Assembly (NCBI RefSeq): GCF_029263665.1
Contig: NZ_JAJUFQ010000028.1
Coordinates: 1 to 55,690 of the forward strand
Length of the DNA: 55,690 nucleotides
Origin: Halomonas sp.
GTDB lineage: Bacteria > Pseudomonadota > Gammaproteobacteria > Pseudomonadales > Halomonadaceae
Direction of reading: 5' to 3'
The notes under the pieces were generated by a model. The model saw only the letters and a list, made by a program, of their open reading frames with translations, searched no databases and was not told the origin of the DNA. Made by a program: the position numbers and the translations under genes. Positions 15,687 to 23,438 of this stretch are shown here, piece after piece; position 1 is the first letter of the stretch, and each line of letters opens with the position of its first letter.

Positions 15687-17033
15687 ATGGACCCAGTGAC
15701 CAGCGGTATCTTCATCGTTGTCGTATTGTTCCTGCTGATGGCCATTGGCACGCCGATCGCCTTCGCCTTGGGCGGTGTGTCCCTGACCGCCCTGGTCATG
15801 ACCCGCGGCATGGGTGAACTGACCTATTTCGGCGAAACCTTCTACGGCAGCCTGGCTTCCTTCAGTTTTGTGGCCATCCCCATGTTCATCCTGATGGGGG
15901 CCGCCGTTGCCTCCTCTCCCACCGGGCGTGATCTCTATCGGTCGCTCGATCTGTGGCTGGGCAAGGTGCCAGGTGGTTTGGCAATTTCCAATATCGGAGC
16001 CTGCTCGATCTTTGCTGCACTCTCCGGCTCCTCACCCGCGACCAGTGCCGCCATCGGCAAGCTGGGCATTCCGGAAATGCGCAAACGCGGCTATCCCGAT
16101 GGTGTGGCGGCCGGCAGCATCGCGGCAGGCGGCACCCTGGGCATCCTGATTCCGCCTTCGGTAACCATGATTGTCTATGGCATATCCACGGAAACGTCCA
16201 TCGGCCGCCTGTTCATTGCCGGGGCCGTGCCCGGCATCATGCTGGCGTTGCTGTTCATGATCTGGACGCTGATTGCCTGTCGCATGGGGGGTTATGGCGC
16301 ACCCAGCGCCACAATGGAGGCCGCCTCTCGACTCAAGAATCACCTGCAGGACAATGTGGAGGGGAACCTCAAGGCGCTGGTGCGCGTGCTGCCTTTCCTG
16401 GTCGTGGTGATGTTGATCCTGTTCGCCCTGTACGGCGGCGTCGCCACGCCATCGGAAGCAGCAGGTGCCGGGGCCTTTCTGTGTCTGGCACTGGCCATCC
16501 TGGTCTACCGCATGTGGCAGGTGAAGCCACTGAGCGGCATCATGCGCGATGCCCTGCGTGAAAGTGTGATGATCATGTTGATCATCGCCTGTGCCGAAAT
16601 CTTCGCCTATACCCTGTCGTCACTCTTCATCACCCAGACCGTGGCCGAAGCAATTGCCTCGCTCGAGGTCAATCGTTGGGTGCTGATGGCACTCATCAAC
16701 GTGTTTCTGCTGGTCGCAGGCTTCTTTCTGCCGCCCGTCGCTGTGATCGTGATGACGGCCCCCATTCTGTTGCCGATCATCGTCGCGGCCAACTTCGACC
16801 CTTACTGGTTCGCCGTGATCCTGACCATCAACCTGGAAATCGGACTGATCACCCCGCCGGTAGGGCTCAACCTGTTCATCATCAAGGGAATCGCGCCCGA
16901 TATTTCCCTGCGCGACATTCTGCTGGGCAGCCTGCCCTATGCCCTGTGCATGGTGCTCGGCATCATCCTGCTGTGTTTCTTCCCGGGCATCGCCCTGTGG
17001 TTGCCAGACCTGATCATGGGCGCCGGCGGTTGA
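15687..17033 (+). CDS. TRAP transporter large permease (MatM/DctM-like)
   Basis: A 448-residue integral membrane protein with about 12 helices, slightly longer than typical DctM (about 425). Family signatures include 'FVAIPMFILMGAAVASS', 'ALSGSSPATSAAIGKLGIPEM', 'GGTLGILIPPSVTMIVYG' and 'TPPVGLNLFIIKGIAPDISL'. It forms the sodium-driven channel that takes substrate from the binding protein. The ATG at 15687 starts one base after the matQ stop and shares its ribosome site AAGGAGG, so the two genes are tightly coupled. Substrate (malonate) is inferred from the operon. Confidence 0.92.
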   Translation: MDPVTSGIFIVVVLFLLMAIGTPIAFALGGVSLTALVMTRGMGELTYFGETFYGSLASFSFVAIPMFILMGAAVASSPTGRDLYRSLDLWLGKVPGGLAISNIGACSIFAALSGSSPATSAAIGKLGIPEMRKRGYPDGVAAGSIAAGGTLGILIPPSVTMIVYGISTETSIGRLFIAGAVPGIMLALLFMIWTLIACRMGGYGAPSATMEAASRLKNHLQDNVEGNLKALVRVLPFLVVVMLILFALYGGVATPSEAAGAGAFLCLALAILVYRMWQVKPLSGIMRDALRESVMIMLIIACAEIFAYTLSSLFITQTVAEAIASLEVNRWVLMALINVFLLVAGFFLPPVAVIVMTAPILLPIIVAANFDPYWFAVILTINLEIGLITPPVGLNLFIIKGIAPDISLRDILLGSLPYALCMVLGIILLCFFPGIALWLPDLIMGAGG

Positions 17034-17152
17034 GCCGCCCGGTGCCGCCAATGCTCCGGATGGGGAAAGGAACTGATTGAGGAAAGGAGACGGAATAAAG
17101 CCAGGAGCCAGAATCATGACAGAGACACAGCAAAGCCAAGGAGCCAGATACC

Positions 17153-18502
17153 ATGAACTTCAGCTTTCTTCAGGAGCTGCTCAGCAACATTACCCAGCGC
17201 GACGCGCTTCTCCGACGACGTGGAAGCACAGGAGCCATTCATCATCACCAAGTCGTGGAGGCCTGCCGCCGCTTGCTTGACAGCGATGGTGAAGCTTCCA
17301 GCATCAACCTGGCCAGCCAGGCTCTGAATGGCTACGCCCAGCTCGACGACGATGGCAAGAGCCGTTTCTTCCGCTGCCTGACCGAGGATTTTGCCGCCGA
17401 CCCTTCTGCCGTCGATGCCGCCTACGAAGCCTACAAGGCCACTCGCGGCAATACCGAATTACAACACCTGAATGAGGCCAGCGAACCTCAACGCCAGGAA
17501 CTGCTGCGTCGTCTCAATCTCACGGCAGGCGGCACCTACGACCTGGTGCGCATGCACGCGGACCTGCTCTCCCTGATTCGTGCTGAACCAGAGCTGAGCC
17601 CATTGGATGCAGACTTCATTCACTTGTTCACTTCCTGGTTCAATCGTGGCTTCCTGGTGCTCAAGCGCATCGACTGGAACACACCTGCAGCCATTCTGGA
17701 AAAGATCATCCACTATGAGGCCGTCCATGAAATCTGCGACTGGAATGATCTACGCCGCCGCCTGGATGCCCGTGACCGACGTTGCTTTGCCTTCTTCCAC
17801 CCAGCGACTGGCGATGAGCCCCTGATCTTTGTCGAGGTGGCCCTGACCAAGGGCCTGCCGGACCGTATCCAGCCGATACTCGATGCCAATCACGCCGCCA
17901 TTGATGCCGAAGATGCCGACACGGCGGCCTTCTTCGGCATCAGCAATTGCCAGATGGGGTTGCGCGGTATCTCCTTCGGCAATTTCCTGATCAAGCAGGT
18001 AGTCCAGGAACTGAGCAGTGAACTGCCCGGACTCAAGCACTTCGTCACCCTGTCCCCCGTGCCGGGCTTTCGTGCCTGGCTTGATCAGCAGCGTGAGGAA
18101 AAACGATTCAACGAAGAGATCCACCACGTCCTTGATGATCTCGACCAGGATGGCTGGCAACAGGACGACGAGCGCCTCAAGGCTCTGGGTGACGTGATTC
18201 GCCCCCTGGCGGCTTACTATCTGACCAAGCAGCGCAACTCTCATGGTCTGCCGCTCAATCCTGTCGCCCGCTTCCACCTGGGCAACGGCGCACAGCTGCA
18301 CCGTATCAACTGGCCAGGCGATGTATCGCACAAAGGCATCACCCATGGCGCAGGCCTGATGGTCAATTACCTCTATGTACTTGACGACATCGAACGCAAT
18401 CACGAGCAATACACCACCGATGGCAAGGTGGTCTGCTCGTCGACGGTACGTGACCTCAGCCGTCGCGCGCGCAAGCATCTCAAGGGAGAACCCGTTACAT
18501 GA
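17153..18502 (+). CDS. Malonyl-CoA decarboxylase (MatA/MCD)
   Basis: This 449-residue enzyme converts malonyl-CoA to acetyl-CoA and CO2. The N-terminal helical domain is followed by the acetyltransferase-like catalytic domain, with the Ser-His pair S301 in 'FVTLSPVPGF' and H375 in 'ARFHLGNGA'. Other MCD blocks are 'FINRGFL'-type 'SWFNRGFLVLKRIDW' and 'SHKGITHGAGLMVNYLY'. The length suits a bacterial MCD without targeting signals. AAGGAG is 9 nt before the ATG, and the stop overlaps the matB start (ATGA). With the synthetase it forms a two-step route from malonate to acetyl-CoA. Confidence 0.95.
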   Translation: MNFSFLQELLSNITQRDALLRRRGSTGAIHHHQVVEACRRLLDSDGEASSINLASQALNGYAQLDDDGKSRFFRCLTEDFAADPSAVDAAYEAYKATRGNTELQHLNEASEPQRQELLRRLNLTAGGTYDLVRMHADLLSLIRAEPELSPLDADFIHLFTSWFNRGFLVLKRIDWNTPAAILEKIIHYEAVHEICDWNDLRRRLDARDRRCFAFFHPATGDEPLIFVEVALTKGLPDRIQPILDANHAAIDAEDADTAAFFGISNCQMGLRGISFGNFLIKQVVQELSSELPGLKHFVTLSPVPGFRAWLDQQREEKRFNEEIHHVLDDLDQDGWQQDDERLKALGDVIRPLAAYYLTKQRNSHGLPLNPVARFHLGNGAQLHRINWPGDVSHKGITHGAGLMVNYLYVLDDIERNHEQYTTDGKVVCSSTVRDLSRRARKHLKGEPVT

Positions 18503-20040
18503 ACCACAATCTCTTTGCGACTTTCGAACGACGTATGGCAGCCCGAGGCCAGGCTCCTTTTATTACGACAAGGAAAGACATCACGACAAGGGAAGGTCGC
18601 GACTATTCCTATGCCGATGCCCTCGATGTCAGCGCCAGACTGGCCGGTGCCCTTGTGGCCATGGGCGTCACTCCCGGCGACCGGGTTGCCGTTCAGGTCG
18701 ACAAGAGCCCCGAGGCGATTCTGCTGTATCTGGCCTGTCTCAAGGTCGGTGGTGTCTACCTACCGCTCAATACCGGTTATACCGCCGAGGAAATCCGCTA
18801 CTTTCTCGGCGATGCCGAACCGGCCTTGTTCGTATGCCGTCCAGCAGCCCTGGAGGCCGCCCGCGCGGTGGCTGCCGCGTGCGGCGATGTGCGCGTCGAA
18901 ACCCTTGGCACAGCGGCTGATGGCAGCCTGATGGAGGCAACGGCCCAGGCCACAGCGCACGACACCATCATCCCTCGCGCCAGCGATGACCTGGCGGCGA
19001 TTCTATATACCTCAGGCACTACCGGCCGTTCCAAGGGCGCCATGCTGACCCATGCCAACCTGGGCTCCAATGCAGCATCACTGGTCGAAGCCTGGCGTTT
19101 CACCGAGCAGGATCGCCTGATCCATGCCCTGCCCATCTTTCATACCCATGGCCTGTTCGTTGCCTGTAACGTCATTCTGATGGCCGGGGCCAGCATGCGC
19201 TTCCTGCCCAAGTTCGACGTCGACGAGATCTTCGAGGAATTGGCCGAAGGCACAACCATGATGGGCGTTCCGACCTTCTATACCCGTCTGCTCAAGGATC
19301 CGCGCCTGACCCGCGAAGCCTGCGCCAATATGCGCCTGTTCACCTCGGGTTCAGCACCATTGACGGCAGAAACCCACCAGGATTTCGAAGCCGCTACAGG
19401 TCACGCCATTCTCGAGCGCTATGGCATGACCGAAACCAACATGAACACCTCCAACCCTTATGATGGCGAACGCATTGCCGGTACTGTCGGCATGCCATTG
19501 CCGGGGGTGGAAGTTCGCATCACCGAGCGCGACAGCGGGCACCATGAACCTTTGCCCCAGGGCCAGATCGGCATGCTCGAAGTGCGTGGTCCCAATGTGT
19601 TCAAGGGCTATTGGCGCATGCCGGAAAAGACCCGGGAAGAGCTGCTGGAAGACGGTTTCTTCATTACCGGTGACCTGGCCCTGATCGACGAACGCGGCTA
19701 TGTACAGATCGTCGGTCGCGACAAGGACCTGGTGATCTCCGGCGGCTACAACGTCTACCCCAAGGAAGTGGAAAGTCATATCGACGAAATGAAGGGTGTG
19801 GTGGAGTCCGCCGTCATTGGCTTGCCCCACCCGGATTTTGGCGAAGGCGTCACTGCCGTCGTCGTTGCCGAGGAAGGCGCAGCACTTCAGGAAGATGCCA
19901 TCATCGCGGCTCTGGCCAACAAGCTGGCCAAGTACAAGCAGCCCAAGCGGGTGTTCTTTGTCGACAGCCTGCCGCGCAATACCATGGGCAAGGTGCAGAA
20001 GAATCAGTTGCGCGAACAGTTCAAGGCAACCTATCAATAA
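18499..20040 (+). CDS. matB: Malonyl-CoA synthetase (MatB)
   Basis: A 513-residue member of the acyl-adenylate family that activates malonate with ATP and CoA. The P-loop TSGTTGRSKG is at 171-180. 'YGMTETNMNTSNPYDGER' followed by 'AGTVGMPLPGVEV' is the MatB version of the A5 motif; its Arg is expected to hold the second carboxylate of malonate. The catalytic Lys is K498 in 'PRNTMGKVQKNQLRE'. The start codon overlaps the decarboxylase stop by 4 bp. A hairpin 25 bp beyond the stop probably ends the operon. Confidence 0.95.
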   Translation: MNHNLFATFERRMAARGQAPFITTRKDITTREGRDYSYADALDVSARLAGALVAMGVTPGDRVAVQVDKSPEAILLYLACLKVGGVYLPLNTGYTAEEIRYFLGDAEPALFVCRPAALEAARAVAAACGDVRVETLGTAADGSLMEATAQATAHDTIIPRASDDLAAILYTSGTTGRSKGAMLTHANLGSNAASLVEAWRFTEQDRLIHALPIFHTHGLFVACNVILMAGASMRFLPKFDVDEIFEELAEGTTMMGVPTFYTRLLKDPRLTREACANMRLFTSGSAPLTAETHQDFEAATGHAILERYGMTETNMNTSNPYDGERIAGTVGMPLPGVEVRITERDSGHHEPLPQGQIGMLEVRGPNVFKGYWRMPEKTREELLEDGFFITGDLALIDERGYVQIVGRDKDLVISGGYNVYPKEVESHIDEMKGVVESAVIGLPHPDFGEGVTAVVVAEEGAALQEDAIIAALANKLAKYKQPKRVFFVDSLPRNTMGKVQKNQLREQFKATYQ

Positions 20041-20064
20041 GCCCTGTCTTGATGCCCATCGCAC

Positions 20065-20096
20065 AGCGCTCTATAGGGCATTTCATATAGAGCGCT
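20065..20096 (+). terminator. Hairpin ending the malonate operon
   Basis: AGCGCTCTATA (20065-20075) and TATAGAGCGCT (20086-20096) form a perfect 11-bp stem with a 10-nt loop, 25 bp after the matB stop. The following sequence is C-rich rather than T-rich, so termination may be imperfect. Confidence 0.5.
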
Positions 20097-20221
20097 TCAC
20101 TCCCCCTCGCCTTGATGGAATGAAGGTGTAGTTCAGTACCGGTGTCGTCACTATACGAACCACTGCCTTTAGCGATTCAGTTCCGATTCCGGCTAGTCTT
20201 GCCAGCGTAGCGGGATACACT

Positions 20222-20245
20222 GCTATCAGAACACGGCTATCAGAA
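20222..20245 (+). promoter_or_regulatory. Direct repeat upstream of the Ada-AlkA gene
   Basis: GCTATCAGAA occurs twice, at 20222-20231 and 20236-20245, with a 14-bp period, 22 bp before the gene start. Close direct repeats suit an AraC-type activator such as Ada itself. The match to the known E. coli Ada box is not evident, so autoregulation is only a suggestion. Confidence 0.35.
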
Positions 20246-20267
20246 TCACGTATCTGGAGGCACTTTT

Positions 20268-21704
20268 ATGTCTTCCTCGATCGCCCTGGCCCCCGATCAA
20301 TGTCGACGCGCTCGACTGGCCAGGGATGCTCGCTTCGATGGACGCTTTTTCGTCGCGGTAGTCACGACCGGCATCTATTGCCGCCCTATCTGCCCGGCGA
20401 AAGCGCCCCTGGAGCGCAACGTGCGTTACTTCGATACGGCGTTCGCCGCCGCAGAAGCCGGCTTTCGCCCCTGCCTGCGCTGCCGCCCCGACAGCGCGCC
20501 GGGCTCACCGGCCTGGCGCGGCACCGATACGACACTCCGCCGTGCATTGCGCCTGATCGATGAAGGAGCACTGACGGATGGCAACATGACCCAACTGGCC
20601 GAGCGCCTCGGGATAGGGGAACGTCACCTGCGCGGGCTGTTCCAGCGCCGCTTCGGTGTCTCCCCAAAATCGTATGCGCTGCATCGTCAGTGCCTGTTCG
20701 CCAAGCAATTGCTGCATGAAACTCAATTGCCCATCACCGAGATTGCCTTTGCCAGTGGCTTTTCCAGTGTGCGTCGCTTCAATGACACCTTTCATTCACG
20801 CATTGGCCTGTCCCCACGGGAAGTGCGCCGACAATTGAAAACACACGACACGCCAGGCATCGAGCTCAAGCTCAGCTATCGACCACCCTACGCCTGGAAA
20901 ACCTTGCGCGATTTCTATGCCCAACGTTCGATCGAAGGACTGGAGTGGGTTGGCGACAATTATCTGGGGCGGCATTTCCAATGGGGTAACGCTTCGGGAA
21001 AATTCACGGCCTATTTCGATGAGCCTGGGCCAAACAATGAACCAGGCCAGCGCAATGGATGTCATGCCATGCGTGTCGAGCTGACACTGGATGACCTGCG
21101 TCAACTGGCTCCCATCGTCGCCAATATCCGCCGTATCCTCGACCTGGATGCAGACCCCGAGGTTATCGCAACCGCCATCGAGCCAGCTATTGAGCGTTCG
21201 GCAACAGATGGGCTAGCCAAGCCATCCCTGGTGAGTGGATTGCGCCTGCCCGGTATCTGGTCGCCTTTCGAAGCCAGGATACGTGCCATTCTCGGACAGC
21301 AGGTCAGCATCGTCGCAGCACGACGCCTGACCCAGACGCTGGTGAATACCCTGGGCGAACCCGCCAGCGACGGTGGTCGTTATTTCCCCACACCCAGCGC
21401 CATTGCCCAGGACGACCTGGCATTTCTCGGCATGCCACAACGCCGCCGCCAGACCCTGAAAGACCTGGCCACCGCGATCATGAATGAGCGAGATAGCGAG
21501 AGCATTTCGGGTATCGGCCCCTGGACTCGCGACTACGCCCGCCTGCGCGGCGACTCGGATCCCGATGTCTGGCTCCCGGGCGATGCCGGGGTGAAGCGTG
21601 CCTTGAGACAGCTGCCTTCCGTCGATCCGGAAAGTGCCACACCATGGCGCAGTTACCTGCTACTTCAACTATGGAATCTCGATCATGAGCATCAAGTCCG
21701 CTGA
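20268..21704 (+). CDS. Ada regulatory domain-AlkA 3-methyladenine glycosylase fusion
   Basis: The 478-residue protein joins the methyl-phosphotriester sensor of Ada to a base-excision glycosylase. C38, C42, C69 and C72 ('GIYCRPICPAK', 'RPCLRCRPD') are the zinc/methyl-acceptor cysteines. An AraC-type DNA-binding domain follows at about 88-190 ('ITEIAFASGFSSVRRFNDTF'), then AlkA_N (about 195-300) and an HhH-GPD domain with 'GIGPWTRDYARLRG' and the catalytic Asp in 'LPGDAGVKRAL'. It should excise alkylated purines and activate the adaptive response. The Ogt methyltransferase domain of classical Ada is missing, but is encoded by the next, overlapping gene. GGAGG lies 7 nt before the ATG. Confidence 0.93.
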   Translation: MSSSIALAPDQCRRARLARDARFDGRFFVAVVTTGIYCRPICPAKAPLERNVRYFDTAFAAAEAGFRPCLRCRPDSAPGSPAWRGTDTTLRRALRLIDEGALTDGNMTQLAERLGIGERHLRGLFQRRFGVSPKSYALHRQCLFAKQLLHETQLPITEIAFASGFSSVRRFNDTFHSRIGLSPREVRRQLKTHDTPGIELKLSYRPPYAWKTLRDFYAQRSIEGLEWVGDNYLGRHFQWGNASGKFTAYFDEPGPNNEPGQRNGCHAMRVELTLDDLRQLAPIVANIRRILDLDADPEVIATAIEPAIERSATDGLAKPSLVSGLRLPGIWSPFEARIRAILGQQVSIVAARRLTQTLVNTLGEPASDGGRYFPTPSAIAQDDLAFLGMPQRRRQTLKDLATAIMNERDSESISGIGPWTRDYARLRGDSDPDVWLPGDAGVKRALRQLPSVDPESATPWRSYLLLQLWNLDHEHQVR

Positions 21705-22218
21705 ATACGACATGCTGAACCAATGCGCCGGTCTCGATATCTACTATCCTCCTGAAACCGCTGCGCTGGGCTGCTTGGTCATCGCCGCCAGCGACAACGG
21801 CATCGTACATCTGGACTTTACCGACGAAGAGCATGTTCAAGCCCTATCCCCTCGCCCCAACGAACATACCGAAACCTGCAAGACGCAACTTGGCGAATAT
21901 TTTCAAGGCAACAGAAAGGACTTCGACCTCAGCCTGGACGCCGCCGGAACCGACTTCCAGCGCCAGGTATGGCAGGCCCTGACCACCATTCCCTACGGCG
22001 AAACCCGCAGTTACGCCGAAATTGCCGAAGGACTTGGCCGCAAAGGCGCCCAACGCGCCATCGGCATGGCCAATGGCCGCAACCCCATTGCCATCGTCGT
22101 ACCCTGCCACCGCGTCATCGGCAGCGACGGTCGCCTCACCGGCTACGCCGGCGGCATCGGCCGCAAGCAATGGCTGCTCGCCTTCGAAGCTGGAGAAGTG
22201 CCGCTGGGGTTGTGTTGA
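21685..22218 (+). CDS. ogt: Methylated-DNA-protein cysteine methyltransferase
   Basis: The 177-residue protein repairs O6-methylguanine by transferring the methyl group to its own cysteine, C141 in 'VVPCHRVIGSDGRLTGYAGG'. The N-terminal Ogt-like domain is followed by the winged-helix block 'FQRQVWQALTTIPYGETRSYAEIA'. I start it at 21685, which overlaps the end of the Ada-AlkA gene by 20 bp and indicates coupled translation; its ribosome site is weak. A perfect 36-bp palindrome follows. Together the two genes carry all functions of the adaptive response to alkylation. Confidence 0.93.
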   Translation: MSIKSAEYDMLNQCAGLDIYYPPETAALGCLVIAASDNGIVHLDFTDEEHVQALSPRPNEHTETCKTQLGEYFQGNRKDFDLSLDAAGTDFQRQVWQALTTIPYGETRSYAEIAEGLGRKGAQRAIGMANGRNPIAIVVPCHRVIGSDGRLTGYAGGIGRKQWLLAFEAGEVPLGLC

Positions 22219-22236
22219 TGAACCCAGGCCAGAAAG

Positions 22237-22272
22237 CAAAAGAGGACATCTGAATTCAGATGTCCTCTTTTG
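22237..22272. terminator. Bidirectional terminator, perfect 36-bp palindrome
   Basis: CAAAAGAGGACATCTGAA and its exact reverse complement form an 18-bp inverted repeat centred on GAATTC. The A tract on one side and the T tract on the other allow termination in both directions. It separates ogt (plus) from the convergent higA (minus). Confidence 0.85.
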
Positions 22273-22325
22273 TTGAATTGCCCGAATGGCAGACCGTGCC
22301 TGAATGGCGGCCGATCCCAGGCTTT

Positions 22326-22745
22326 TTACCTGCTTTCTGGGATGCTGCGGAAGGCATCGGCAGACACTCCAAATCGCTCAGAAAGTTCGCATACCTGACG
22401 CCAGTTCAATTGGCGTTTACCGGAGAGAATCGCAGACACAACCGATTGAGCACCCACCTCAGGTAAGTCGCTCTGCGTGATGCTGTGTTCAATCATGAGA
22501 TAGCGCAAGACTTCCACACCGGATGCCTGCGGAATGGGGCGATTAGCCTCATCATATGCCTCAATGACATCACCAAGCCGCAGCGCCAGGCTGGCCAATG
22601 GATGATCCTCATCATCACCAACCATCTCAAGCAGTTCATCCAGGGCCGCTACCTTGGCATCATAGTCCTCTTCATCACGTGGCTCTGCGAGCAGTGGAGC
22701 AATGTGTGCCCAGTGTGCAGCAGCCTGATCAAGAATGGCATTCAT
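22326..22745 (-). CDS. higA: HigA-type antitoxin with HTH domain
   Basis: The 139-residue protein starts with an acidic, helical region (residues 1-60, rich in Asp and Glu) that would wrap the toxin. A C-terminal XRE-type helix-turn-helix follows ('HSITQSDLPEVGAQSVVSAI', then 'LSGKRQLNWRQVCELSERFG'). It neutralises HigB and represses the operon through the 34-bp palindrome upstream of higB. The toxin gene precedes it and overlaps by 4 bp (ATGA), the inverted order typical of higBA. Confidence 0.9.
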   Translation of the reverse strand: MNAILDQAAAHWAHIAPLLAEPRDEEDYDAKVAALDELLEMVGDDEDHPLASLALRLGDVIEAYDEANRPIPQASGVEVLRYLMIEHSITQSDLPEVGAQSVVSAILSGKRQLNWRQVCELSERFGVSADAFRSIPESR

Positions 22746-23035
22746 GGGTCACTCCTCCACTTTCCTTTGTCGTACTCGGCATGGTCGAGAATGTAGCGAA
22801 TGAACACTCTCTTGGCCCGGTAGTGCACAGTGGCAATCAGCCTGATCTTGTTACCACCAATATCAAATACGTGATAACTCCCTACCTTGTCAGCAGCAGG
22901 GAAAATGCCCTTCATTGCAGCGAAGTCCTTAGGCTCGGAGGTTTTCATGAGCCGATACCATGAGTTCAGAGCCGTCGCCGCATGTGGCCACCTCTCCATG
23001 GCTTCCCAGATGCGCTTCTGCGTGACGATGTGCAT
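22742..23035 (-). CDS. higB: HigB-type ribosome-dependent mRNA interferase toxin
   Basis: A 97-residue basic RelE-superfamily toxin. 'ALNSWYRLMKTSEPKDFAAM', 'GSYHVFDIGGNKIRLIATVH' and 'FIRYILDHAEYDKGKW' match the HigB toxin family, whose C-terminal His/Tyr/Lys residues cut mRNA on the ribosome. I place the start at the ATG at 23035, with GGAAGG 5-6 nt upstream. A frame extending 13 codons further would start in the operator-proximal spacer and is less likely. It is first in the operon, with higA overlapping its end. Confidence 0.88.
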   Translation of the reverse strand: MHIVTQKRIWEAMERWPHAATALNSWYRLMKTSEPKDFAAMKGIFPAADKVGSYHVFDIGGNKIRLIATVHYRAKRVFIRYILDHAEYDKGKWRSDP

Positions 23036-23066
23036 GGAAACCTTCCCTGTTTTGACAAGGAAAGCG

Positions 23067-23100
23067 TATAGCAAATTGCTATTAATAGCAATTTGCTATA
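23067..23100 (-). promoter_or_regulatory. Perfect 34-bp palindromic operator of higBA
   Basis: TATAGCAAATTGCTATT at 23067-23083 is followed immediately by its exact reverse complement at 23084-23100. Each half contains a near-palindrome (ATAGCAAATTGCTAT and ATAGCAATTTGCTAT), so two HigA dimers could bind side by side. It lies 31 bp before the higB start and 13 bp from the first CRISPR repeat. Confidence 0.8.
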
Positions 23101-23113
23101 GCCAGCCTTTTAA

Positions 23114-23201
23114 TTTCTGAGCTGCCTGTGCGGCAGTGAACGATGAATACCTTCTCGATCTAAATGCTACCCATTTCTGAGCTGCCTATCCGGCAGTGAA
23201 C
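23114..23201 (-). CRISPR. Solitary type I-F mini-CRISPR array: two repeats, one 32-bp spacer
   Basis: Two 28-bp repeats lie at 23114-23141 and 23174-23201, flanking a 32-bp spacer (23142-23173). On the minus strand they read GTTCACTGCC-NNNNN-GGCAGCTCAGAAA, the type I-F consensus with its CTGCC/GGCAG stem and conserved GTTCAC and AGAAA ends. The two copies differ only at two loop positions (GGATA against GCACA). Repeat length 28 and spacer length 32 are canonical for I-F. By orientation, the copy at 23174-23201 is leader-proximal and the one at 23114-23141 is the terminal repeat. No cas gene is in the window. The array would be transcribed towards higB. Confidence 0.88.
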
Positions 23202-23345
23202 TAGGGCAACATTCTGCTAACAAGTTGATTTCTATGCAACAAGCATGAACTTTATGGCATTCACCCTTTTTTGACACAGGCTCCTAACCCATTGTTTTTC
23301 AACAACCGAAAATGACTGCTGAAAAAAGGGTCAGGATTTGGGGCA
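23202..23345 (-). promoter_or_regulatory. Leader-like region of the mini-CRISPR with IHF-consensus site
   Basis: This AT-rich stretch abuts the leader-proximal repeat and contains no gene. On the minus strand AATCAACTTGTTA at 23230-23218 is an exact match to the IHF consensus WATCAANNNNTTR, 17-29 bp from the repeat edge, where IHF bends leaders during spacer integration. Further out are ACCCTTTTTT and AAAAAAGGGT as an inverted pair (23263-23272 and 23322-23331). The string GACCCTTTTTT on the minus strand resembles type I-F leaders as I remember them. The promoter itself cannot be pinpointed. Confidence 0.6.
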
Positions 23346-23378
23346 TAATCTTCCCTGGTATCAGCCTTGAATGCTGCC

Positions 23379-23413
23379 GAGGCTGTGCGGCATAGATTGT
23401 CGACACAGCCTCG
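23379..23413 (-). terminator. Hairpin downstream of the OsmC-YcaO gene
   Basis: CGAGGCTGTG (23379-23388) and CACAGCCTCG (23404-23413) form a 10-bp perfect stem with a 15-nt loop, 26 bp beyond the stop codon of the minus-strand gene. It lacks a T run, so it may be a Rho-assisted or weak terminator. It also insulates the CRISPR leader from that gene. Confidence 0.45.
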
Positions 23414-23438
23414 CGCCATTCATGTGTATTTCCAGTGA

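Noticed and set aside
23142..23173. Self-targeting of higBA by the spacer
   Set aside because: The spacer shares only short TAGCA/TTT words with the higBA operator and no PAM-plus-seed match was found there.
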